Positions 16,328 to 28,300 of a stretch of 64,000 nt of DNA are shown in pieces; position 1 is the first letter of the stretch, and the number at the start of each line of letters is the position of its first letter. The stretch lies in contig NZ_UTBZ01000026.1 in NCBI RefSeq assembly GCF_900580865.1, forward strand, positions 186,001 to 250,000. The letters are read 5' to 3'. The notes beneath the pieces were generated by a model, which did not search any database, was not told the DNA's origin, and saw only the letters and a list, made by a program, of their open reading frames with translations. Source of the stretch: Pseudomonas viridiflava. GTDB taxonomy: Bacteria > Pseudomonadota > Gammaproteobacteria > Pseudomonadales > Pseudomonadaceae. Both the position numbers and the translations under genes were made by a program.

Positions 16328-19300
16328 GGCCGCTTGTGCGACACAGTGCTCGATCAACGCCTCCAGTTCCGCCTGATACTCGCGCATCAGCTGTTCGACG
16401 GTCTCGGCGCGGTAACGACGGGTGCTGTAAATGCAGCGCAAGGCCAAGCGCCCGTCATACACCTGCCCCACCACTTCCAGCCAGTTACCCAAGGCAGCGT
16501 GCGGGCTGTAGCAACTGCCGTAGCTTTCTGCCGCCGGCACCAGCATGGCCTTGTCATCGAAGCTCTGGTCAAACTGACCGAGGTAGTTGAAGGTCACCCG
16601 TGCCTGCGGTGCCTGACTCAATGTTTCAGCCATTTGCCCGCCGCTCATGTGACGCAGCACGCCGTAACCCAGGCCCTTGTTCGGCACCGCCGCCAATTGC
16701 CGTTGCACGGCACGCACCGAGGTGCCGATGTCGGCGTTCTCACCCGGTGTCAGGCGCACCGGGAACATGCTGGTGAACCAGCCGAGACTGCGGCTCAGGT
16801 CGATGTCCTTGACCAGGTCCTCACGACCGTGGCCCTCAAGTTGAATCAGCACCGAAGACTGCTCACTCCAGCGGCACAACACCCGGCTCAACGCCGCTAG
16901 CAACACGTCGTTGATCTGCGTCTGATACACCGCCGGCACTTGTTTGAGCAGTTGCTGAGTGTGCTGCTCCGACAACCCCAGATGCGCCACCGACTGGTAT
17001 TGCACCTGATTCTTGCCGCGCGGGTTATCGCACGGCAACTCGCTGCCGGGCTGGTCGATCTGCTCCAGCCACCAGGCTTTTTCCTCCCTCGGATAATCCG
17101 CCGCGTAGGCTTGCAAGCCTTCGGCCCAGGCGCGATAGCTGCTGGTGCGAATCGGCAGGTTCGGCGACCCACCGGCGCTGTACGCCTCGTAAGCCACCTG
17201 CAAATCCTGCAACAGCAAACGCCACGACACCGTGTCGATCACCAAGTGATGAATGACCATCAGCACGCGGATTTCGCCATCCGCCAAGGTCACGTGCGCC
17301 GTTCGCCACACCGGACCGTTTTGCAGGTCAAGGCTACGTTGCACTTGCTCGGCGTACAGTTCCAGCTCGGCTTCATCGGCCACTTCGTGCTGCCACAGCA
17401 ACGGTTCGCTGGCCCATTGCGCGTGCATGTCCGCCAGCGGTTGGTAATGTTGATAATGCCGCCCGCCGACATCGCTGAAGCGCAACCGCAGTGCATCGTG
17501 TTGCTGCATCATCGCGCGCAGGGCCATTTCCAGCGCTGGCAGGTTGAGCGCCTGCCGCGCTCGCAACATCAACGCCTGATTGTAGTGATGCGGCTCGCTC
17601 ATGCGCTGATCGAACAGCCATTGCTGGATCGGAATCAGGTTGAACTGCCCTTCGGCCGCCACTTGCGTCACGTCTTCAACCACGCTCGCCACTGCGCTCG
17701 AACGCTGCTCGAAAATCGCTTCGATGGTCTGGCCACGCATCAGATCGCGCAGTTTCAGATCCAGCTTCAGCTCCGCATGGTTACGCACCCGCGAGACCAC
17801 TTGCAGGCTGAGGATCGAGTCGCCACCCAGTTCGAAGAAGTTGTCGGTGATGCCCACACGCTCCACTTGCAACACATCGGCCCAGACCTCGGCCAGCAGT
17901 TGCTCGTCACGGCTGCGCCCCGGCACATACTCCGCGCCTTTGAACTCGGGCTCAGGCAAGGCCTGACGATCGAGTTTGCCGTTCGGCGTGACCGGCAACG
18001 CGGCCAGGCAGATCACCTGCGCCGGCACCATGTAATCGGGCAGTTGCGCACGCAACTCGGACTTCAGTCGGTCACCGATGGCCACGCCTTCTGGTGTCAC
18101 CACGTAACCGATCAATTGTTTGCCCGAAGCACTGTCGCGGGCGATCACCAAGGCATCGCTGACATCGGCGAGCTGGCGCAGACTGGCTTCGATTTCACCC
18201 AGTTCTATACGGAACCCGCGCACCTTGATCTGATGGTCGATCCGCCCGACGTAATCGAGCACGCCGTCGGCCCGCTGGCGCACCAGGTCACCGCTGCGAT
18301 ACAGACGCTCACCCGGCGGGCCGAACGGGTCCGGCACGAAACGCTCGGCGCTCAAGTCCGGACGCTGGTAGTAGCCACGGGCGATGCCCTGGCCGCCGAT
18401 GTACAGCTCGCCGGCAATGCCCGGCGGCAGCGGGTTGAGATCTTCGTCGAGCACGTACAACGCACGTTCGCCAACAGCACGTCCGATCGGCGCGTACGCA
18501 GCTTCACAGCGCTCGCTGACCGGCACCTTCCACAGCATCGGCGTGACCACGGTTTCGGTCGGGCCATAACCGTTGGTGAAGAATTGCGGACGCAACGCGG
18601 CTTTCACTTGCTCAAAGGTTTGATCCGGCACCGCGTCGCCGCCGAAGCAATATACGCGCACCGGCGGCGGCGCCAATTGGCTGTGTGCAGCGTATTCGGC
18701 CAGTTGTTTCAGGTAGGCCGGCGGGAAACAGGCAATCGTGATGCCGTGCTGATGCAGGGCCTCGAAGGTCTGTTCCGGTGTCCACAAACTGGCATCACGG
18801 ATCACCAGCGTGCCGCCACTGAATAGCGTGCTCAGCCAGCGCTCGTGGGCGCCGTCAAAGGCGAACGACATGAAATGCAGTTCACGGCTGTGCTCGTCCA
18901 TGTCGTACAGCTCAGCGATGGCCTGGCAATGCATGCTCATTGGCCCGTGCGCCACCGCGACACCTTTCGGTCGCCCGGTCGAACCGGAGGTGTAGATCAG
19001 ATAGGCGAGGTTGCCCGCGAGCAAGCCGCTGACCGGAGGTGTGTCGCGGTAAGCGCTGTCGTCGAACTCATCGATAGCCAAACGCGCCAGCCCTTCGACC
19101 ACCGGCAAGCGCTCCTGCACCTGCGTGTGGGTGAGCAGCAGCGCCATGGCCGAATCTTCGATCATGAACGCCAGTCGCTCCGGCGGATAATCGATGTCCA
19201 GCGGCACATACGCCGAAGCGCTTTTCATCACCGCCAGCAACGCCACGACCATATCCACCGAACGTTCCAGCGCCACACCGATGACCACTTCCGGCCCGGC

Positions 19301-22300
19301 ACCCAGTTCGATCAGACGATGAGCGAGACGGTTGGCGCGACGCTCCAGTTCGCCGTAGCTCAGCGTAGCGTCACCGCACACCAGTGCCGTGGCCTCTGGC
19401 CGCGACTGCGCATGGCGGGCAATCAACTCAGGCAGCAACTGCGCCTGATAACTTGCGCCAGGCGCTGCGCTCCATTGTTCAAACGCTTGCCACTGTTGCG
19501 CGGACAAACGCTGCAGGTTGCCCAGACGCTCGCTCGGCGCGACGATCATGGCTTCAAGGGTGTCTTCCAGGGTGCGCCGGATCTGCTCCACCGCTTCCAG
19601 GCTGAAGGCATTGCGCAGGAACAGATATTCGATCGACAGCTGTTCGCCGAGATTGACCGCCAGGTCCATCGGGAAGTTGGTCACGTCATGATTGCGCGAC
19701 TCGCCGAAGCTCAGACCGCTGTCCTGCTGCTCGCTCAGACGTTCGTCGATCGGGTAGTTCTCGAAGACGATGATGCTGTCGAACAAGCCCTGCCCGCCCA
19801 GCCCCGACCAACGCTGAATGTCCGCCAGCGGTGCATGGGAAAACTCGCGAATATCGGTGTTGTAAGCCTGCAGTTGCTGCAGCCACTGGTCCAGCGGCTG
19901 CTCCGGGCGCAGGGTCTGAATCACCGGCAAGGTGTTGATGAACAGGCCAAGAATATTGTCGGCGTTGGCCAAACCGGCCGGGCGCCCCGAAACGGTCGCG
20001 CCGAACACCACAGTGTTTTGCCCGGTAAAGCGTTGCAGCAGCAGTAACCACGCACCCTGAATCAGGGTGTTCGGGGTGATTTGCAAGGCACGGCAAGCCT
20101 GCTGCAAGCGCGCGGTTTGCGCCGCATCCCAACGTGAATAAATCGCCTCGTGCCCCGGCAGTTCCTCGACATGCCGCGGGAACATCGCCTGATTCAACGA
20201 CGTCGCCTGTTGCAGCGGCTCGAGGCGGTTGCGCCAGAAACCTTCCAGCGAACCCTGATCCTGGCGTTGCAGCCATTCGATGAATTCGCGATAGCGGCCA
20301 TTGCGCCCCTGCACCTGGCCATGGCTGTAGAACTGCATCACCTCGCCGAACAACCGCGAACTGCTCCAGCCGTCCATCAGGATGTGGTGGCAGGTCCAGA
20401 TCATCTGGTAGCGATCGTCTTCCAGACGCAGCAGCAAGACGCGCTGCAACGGCGCCTGGCTGAGGTCGAAACCGGCCAGATAATCGGCGGTCGCCCGTTC
20501 GGTGACGGCGGCTTCACTGATGTCTTTTGTACGCCAGTCTTCCACGGTCAGTTGCAATTCGACCTGACGATGGACGATCTGCACCGGAGTATTCGAGCCT
20601 TCCGGGAAGTGGAAACTGGTGCGCAGAATATCCTCGCGGCCGATCACATATTCCCAGGCCCGAGCAAACCGTTCGGTGTCCAGACCGTGCACCGGCAGGC
20701 TGATCTGGTTGATGTACAAACCGGAACTGTCGTCAGCCAAAGTGTGGAACAGCATGCCGTCCTGCATCGGCGACAGCGGATAAATATCGTCAACCTGAGC
20801 CACCGGCACCGGCAGACGATCCAGCTGCGGCTGGGTCAGACGCGCCAACGGGAAGTCGGAAGGCGTCAGGCCCTGATGTTCCTCGCAGCAGCAATGCTCG
20901 ATCAATTGCTCCAGCGCCACCGCGTAAGCATCAGCCAGTTGCTGAATCACCGCTTCGTCGAAGACATCACGGCTGAACGTCCAGTCCAGCGACAGTTGCC
21001 CGTTGAACACCCGGCCATCGATGGTCAGCCAGTTGCTCAGGGCGACGTCGTCGCCGTGCCCGGCCCCGCTGCCCTCTTCACTCGGTACGAACAGCGCCTG
21101 CTCATCGAAGCTCTGATCGAACTGGCCGAGGTAGTTGAAGGTAATCCGCGCTTGCGGCAATTGCGCCAGACGTTGCTGGACAGCGTCTGCGCCAAGGTAG
21201 CGCAACACGCCATATCCCAAGCCTTTTTCCGGTACCGCGCGCAGTTGTTCCTTGATGCGTTTGATCGCCTCGGCCGGCTTTTTCGCCGGGGTCAGCAGCA
21301 CCGGGAACAGGCTGGTGAACCAGCCCACCGTGCGGCTCAGGTCGACGCCATCGAACAGTTCTTCGCGACCATGACCCTCAAGCTGCACCAGGCACGCCGG
21401 TTGCGCGGTCCACTGGCAGATCACCTGTGCCAAGGCGCTGAGCAACAGGTCGTTGACCTGAGTGCGATACGCCGACGGCGCCTGCTTGAGCAGACGATGG
21501 GTCTGTTCGGCATCCAGCCGGGTGTTGACCGAACGACCATGCACCGAAGCCTGACTGCCCTCGGGACGACTGCGCGGCAACTCCGGCAAGGCCTGATCGA
21601 GTTGACGACTCCAGTAGTCGAGTTCCTTGTTCAGCGTTTCGCTGTGCGCATAGGCCTGCAACTGTTCGGCCCAGGTTTTGAACGCGGTGGATTTCGCCGG
21701 CAGCGTCACCGCTTGGCTCGAACTCAGTTGACGATAGGCCGTTTGCAAATCTTCCAGCAACACGCGCCACGACACGCCGTCCATCACCAAATGGTGAATC
21801 GCCAGGTGCAGACGCTCACTGCCGTCCTGCACAGCCATCAACGTGCAGCGCAGCAACGGCCCGTTGTGCAGATCGAGACTGCGTTGGGCTTCATCGGCGA
21901 TGGCGACGATTTCATCGGCGCTCTCGGCCGAACGTTGCCAGATGTCCAGCACTTGTTCGGCCGGCGCCTGATGGCTGGCCTGCCAAGCGCCGTTGCTCGC
22001 CTGCACAAAGCGCAAACGCAAGGCGTCGTGATGCGCCACGACATGCGCCAACGCCTGCTGCAAGTGCGCGACATTCAGCGCTTCGCGCGGCGTCAGCATG
22101 ACGGACTGGTTCCAGTGCTCGCGGTGCGGAATATCACTGGCGAAGAACCACTGCTGCATCGGCACCAGCGGACTGTCACCCGTGACCGGGCCTTGATCGA
22201 TCAGTGCTTCCTCGGCGGCCGTGGCCACGCGCGCCAACGCTTGAATGTTCTGATGCAGAAACAGGTCTTTCGGCGTCAGGCCAATGCCTTGCTGACGCGC

Positions 22301-25300
22301 GCGGCTGACCACTTGAATCGAGTTGATCGAGTCGCCACCGAGGGCGAAAAAGTTATCCGCCGTACCGACCTGAGCCACACCGAGCACCGCTTGCCAGATT
22401 TCCGCGAGCGCTGTTTCAATCGCATTGATCGGCACGACAAAATCTTGCTGGGCTTCGGCCACGTCAGGCGCTGGCAGTGCCTTGCGGTCGAGTTTGCCGT
22501 TGGGGCTCAGTGGCATGCTCTGCAACAGGGTCAGGTGCGCAGGCACCATGTGTTCCGGCAAGGTCTGGCGCAAATGTGCCTGCAGGGATTCACGCATCGA
22601 CGGCCAGTCCGTCGCGTGGATCTCCGTGGCGACGACATAACCACTGAGGACTTTGCCGCTGCGGCTGTCCTGCGCAACGACCACCGCTTCACGCACTGCG
22701 TCGTGCTCGAGCAGGCGCGCTTCGATTTCACCCAGCTCAATGCGGAAACCGCGGATTTTCACCTGATGGTCGATACGGCCGATGTAGTCGATCACGCCGT
22801 TCGGGCGATAGCGCGCCAGATCGCCGGTGCGATACAAGCGCTCGCCGGCCACGAACGGACTGGCGACAAAGCGTTCGGCGGTCAATTCCGGACGACGGTG
22901 GTAGCCGCGCGCCAGCCCTTGGCCGCTGAGGTACAGCTCGCCATTGACACCGCTCGGCACCGGATTGAGTTCGGCGTCGAGAATATAGGTCATCAGGTTG
23001 GCAATCGGCTCGCCGATCGGCACCGCATCGCGACCTTCGTCGCGGCAGGTCCAATGGGTCACGTCGATCGCCGCTTCGGTCGGGCCGTAAAGGTTGTACA
23101 GACCGGCATTCGGCAGCTTGGCGAAGACCTGTTGCTGCGCATCGACCGGCAGCGCTTCACCGCTGCAGACAATGCGGGTCAGGATGGTGCAGCGGCTGAC
23201 ATTGGCATCCAGCACAAACGCTTGCAGCATCGACGGCACGAAATGCAGGGTGGTGATCGCTTCGCGCTCGATCAGGCTGACCAGTTTCGCCGGATCACGA
23301 TGGTCGCCCGGTGCGGCGACGACCAGACGTACCCCAGTCATCAACGGCCAGAAGAACTCCCACACCGACACATCAAAACTGAACGGGGTCTTTTGCAGCA
23401 CGCTGTCAGCGCCGCGCAGTTCATAAGCCTGCTGCATCCAGCACAAGCGGTTGGTCAGCGCGCCGTGGCTGTTGCCGGCGCCTTTGGGTTTGCCGGTGGA
23501 GCCGGAGGTATAAATCACATACGCGAGGTTTTGTGCGCTCAGCGCCGGCACCGGATTGCTCGACGCGGCGTCGCCGAGCCACGCGTCATTGGCATCGAGT
23601 AGCAGCGTCTGCACGTGATCGGGAATCGGCAAGGTCTCGACCAGCGCCTGCTGCGTCAGCAACCATTGAATGCCACTGTCATCGATCATGTACGCCAGAC
23701 GTTCGGTCGGGTACTCCGGATCCAGCGGCACGTAAGCGCCACCAGCCTTGAGAATGGCCAGCAAGCCGACGACCATTTCCAGACTGCGATGCACCGAGAT
23801 GCCCACCAGCACATCCGGGCCAATGCCCCGCGCGATCAGGGCATGGGCCAAACGGTTAGCCCGCTCGTTGAGTTCACGGTAAGTCAGCGACTGCCCTTCG
23901 AACACCAGCGCCACCGCGTGCGGAGCACGCTCGACCTGCGCTTCGATCAAATGATGCACCGGCTGCTGATTCGGGTAGTCGGCAAACGTGTGGTTCCAGT
24001 CTTCGACGATCACTCGGCGCTGCGCCGCGTCGAGCATCGGCAGTTCGCCAATGCGTCGGGTCGGCTGTGCGACGATCGCGCGCAACAGATTGAGGAAATG
24101 CTCACCCAGCCGGGCGATGGTCGCAGGTTCGAACAGATCGCTGGCATACGACAGCGCCGCACTGATGCCTTCATCGAACTCGAAGGTGTCCAGCGTCAGG
24201 TCGAACTGTGCGGTGCCGGCGTCCCAGGTCAGCTCTTCCAGGCTCAGGCCTGGCAACGCCGAGACGGCGCGACGCGCATCGCTGGCGTGGTTGAACATCA
24301 CCTGAAACAACGGTGTATGGCTCAGGTTGCGAGCGGGTGCGAGCAATTCCACCAACTGCTCGAACGGCAGATCCTGATGCGCCTGCGCACCCAAGGCGCG
24401 CTGCTTGACCTGATCAAGCAACTGGTCGAAACGCAGGTTGCCGTCGATGTCAGCCTTGAGCACTTGCGTGTTGACGAAGAAGCCCAGCAGGCGCTCGGTT
24501 TCCACGCGATTACGATTGGCAATCGGCACGCCGACGCGAATATCGTTTTGCCCGGTATAGCGATGCAACAAGGTCTGGAAGCCCGCCAACAACAGCATGA
24601 ACAACGTGGTGTTGCGCTCTTTGGCCAGACGCTTGAGACCTTCCGCCAGCGCCGGTTCAAGGCTGATCGGCAGGCGCGCACCGCGATAGCTTTGCTGTGC
24701 GGGACGCGGATGATCGGTGGCCAGTTCGAGAATCGGCTGTTCGCCGCCCAACTGCGCCGTCCAGTATTCCAGTTGCCGTTGCTGTTCCCCCGCCTCCAGC
24801 CATTGCCGCTGCCAGTGGCCATAGTCGGCGTACTGGATCGGCAACGGTGCCAGTGCAGCCGGTTGACCCTGACTGAAGCCGGCGTACAGCTGCATCAGGT
24901 CATCGACCATGATCTGCATCGACCAGGCATCGGAGACGATGTGGTGCTGAGTCAGGATCAATACGTGATCGTCAGCGGCCAATCGCAGGAGTTTGACCCG
25001 CAACAGCGGCCCACGCTGCAAATCGAACAGTTGCCGGGTTTCGGCTTCGATCAAGCCACGCAGGGCTGGCGCGTCGAGCGCGGCATCGACCGATGCAACC
25101 GCGATGGTCACGGCGGCAGCAGCCTCAATGACTTGCACCGGACGTTCGTTGTCCAGCACGAAGCGGGTACGCAAACTTTCATGGCGTTCCACCAGCGCAT
25201 CGAGACTCTGTTGCAGCGCCACTTGATCCAGTTCGCCGCGCAAACGCAGCGCCGCCGGAATGTGATAAGCGCTGCTGGTCGGGTCCAGTTGCCAGAGGAA

Positions 25301-28300
25301 CCACTGGCGCTGTTGCGCGAAAGACAAGGCCAGCGGCTGCTCGCGCGAAACGCGGCTGATCGCCGGCTCCTGCTCGGCCGACGCCGGGGCCAGCGCCTCG
25401 ACAAACCCTTGCAGGCTGTTGTGGGCGAACAGCAGGCGCAACGGCACCTGAATCTCGAGTTGCTGGCGGATGCGCGACACCACTTGCGTGGCCAGCAGCG
25501 AATGACCGCCCAGCTCGAAGAAATTGTCACTGAGGCCGACACGTTCGACCTTGAGGATTTCGGCCCAGATCGACGCAACGGCCTGTTGCACCGGCGTCTC
25601 TGGCGCCACATAGGTTTTGCGCCATTGGCTGGCATCGGGTTTGGGCAACTGTTTGCGATCGAGCTTGCCGTTCGGCGTCAGCGGGAAACGCGCCAGCAGC
25701 ACCATGTGCGCCGGCACCATGTAATCCGGCAGATTGACCTTGAGGCGTGCATTGAGGCTGTCGCGCAAGCGGCTCTGTGCGTCGGCATCGAGTGTGCTCA
25801 GATCAGCGCTCGGCACCACGTAAGCCACCAGCGCCTGACCACCCGGAGCATCCTGCGCCAGCACGGCCGCTTCGCGCACGGCGTCCTGTTCGAGCAAGCG
25901 CGCTTCGATCTCGCCCAACTCAATGCGGAAGCCACGGATTTTCACCTGATGGTCGATCCGGCCGAGGTATTCGATGATGCCGTCGGCACGCTGACGCGCA
26001 AGGTCGCCAGTGCGGTATAGACGCTCGCCGGTCGCGGAATAAGGATGCGGCACAAACCGTTCGGCCGTCAGCGCCGGACGCTGGAAGTAACCGCGTGCCA
26101 GGCCTTCACCGCCGATCAGTAACTCACCGGCCACGCCATAAGGCACCGGCAGCAAATCGGCACCGACGATGTACAGCGTGGTGTTGTCGATCGGCCCTCC
26201 CAGCCAAGGTTGCGCATCCTGCGAACGCAGCGGATGCAACGCCGACCAAATCGTGGTTTCGGTCGGCCCGTAGAGGTTCCACACTTCACCGCCGAGGGCG
26301 AGCATGCGCACCGCCAGTTCCTGAGGCAGCGCTTCGCCGCCGCACAGGCACTTGCAACCGCGCAGCTGTGCGGCGTTTTCGTTGTCGAGCAGCATGCGCC
26401 AGGTCGACGGCGTCGCCTGCACCACGTTGACCTGCTCGGCAGTCATCAGCGCCAGCACCGCGTACGGATCCTGCGCGACCTCCTGACCGGTCAGGACGAT
26501 GCACGCGCCGACCATCAGCGGTACATAGATTTCCAGGCCAAAAATATCGAACGAGAACGTGGTCAGCGACAGCGCCCGATCCTGCGCCACCAGGCCCGGC
26601 GCCTTGGCCATGCTGGCAACGAAATTGGTCAACGCACCGTGGCGAACCATCACGCCTTTCGGCTTGCCGGTGGAGCCGGAGGTGTAGATCGCGTAAGCCA
26701 GATGCTCGGCGTCAAGATGTGTCGGCAGATCATCGCTGGCAAAGCCGTCGAGCCAATCGCCCTCTTGATCCAGCACCAGCGTGGTGACAGCGTCCGGAAC
26801 CGGCAACTGGCTCAGCAGCGCGCTTTGCGTCAGCAGCAAATCGATGCCGCTGTCATCGATCATGTACGCCAGACGATCCTGCGGGAATGCTGGATCCAGC
26901 GGCAGATAGGCGCCGCCCGCCTTGAGGATCGCCAGCAGACCGACCAGCATGTGCGTGCTGCGCTCGACCGAAATGCCGACCAGCACATCCGGCGCCACAC
27001 CGAGGGTTTGCAGCTTGCGCGCCAACTGATTGGCCCGGGCGTTGAGCTGGGCGTAGCTCAAGCGTTGGCCATCAATCACCAGCGCCGGGGCATCGGCGGT
27101 GCGCGCCGCTTGTACTTCGAACAGTTGATGAACGAAGCCCTTTTCCGGTGCCGGCACGACGCTGCGGTTGCCGTCGTTGAGCTGCGCTTGATGCTCGGCG
27201 GCGCTCAGCAGCGGCAGTTCGCCGATGGTCTGTGCCGGATTGGCGACAATCCCGCGCAACAGGTTCTGCCAATGCCCGGCCATGCGCGCGACAGTGTCGG
27301 CGCCAAACAGATCGGTGGCGTAGATCAGCGCCGCCGACAGGCCGTCGCTGTGCTCGACGGTTTCCAGGGTCAGATCGAACTGCGCGCTGTGGCTATCCCA
27401 ACGCAAGCCCTCGACTTTCAAACCGCCCACCGGCGCTGCACTCGACAGGCCTTGGGTCTGGTGATTGAACATCACCTGGAACAGCGGACTGTGACTGAGG
27501 TTACGCTCGGGTTGCAGCGCTTCGACCAATTGCTCGAACGGCAGATCCTGATGTGCCTGCGCGCCCAGCGCAGTCTCCTTGACCTGCTGCAGTAGCGCGC
27601 TGAACGGGTCCTGACTGTCGACCTCGCTCTTGAGCACCTGGGTGTTGACGAAAAAGCCGATCAGGCGCTCGGTTTCCACCCGGTTGCGGTTGGCCGTCGG
27701 CACGCCGACGCGGATGTCATTCTGGCCGCTGTAGCGATGCAACAACGCCTGGAACGAGGCCAGCAGGATCATGAACAGACTGACCCCTTCGCGTTGCGCC
27801 ATCTGCTTGAGACCGCTGGCCAACGCGGCGTCGATGTCCAGCTCCAGACGTGCACCGCGATAGCTCATGACTGCCGGACGGGCAAAATCGGTCGGCAATT
27901 CGAGTACCGGTTGCTGACCGCCCAGACGCGCCGTCCAGTATTCCAGCTGGCGCTCACGCTCGCCCGCCTCCATCCAGTGGCGCTGCCAGATCGCATAATC
28001 GGCGTACTGGATCGGCAACTCAGGCAACAGCGGCGTCTGGCCTTGAATGAACGCGGCGTAACCTTTGACCAGTTCTTCGACCATCACTTGCATCGACCAG
28101 CCATCGGAGACGATGTGGTGCAAGGTCACGATCAGCACATGATCGTCAGGCGCCAGTTGCAGCAGGCGTGTGCGCAGCAATGGCCCTTGTTGCAGGTCGA
28201 ACAGTTGCCGGGTTTCTTCTTCGATCAAGTGACGCAGTTGCGTGTCGTCCGGCATCTGCGCCAGTACTTGCGCTTGCAGTTGCACCGGCGACACCGCGTG

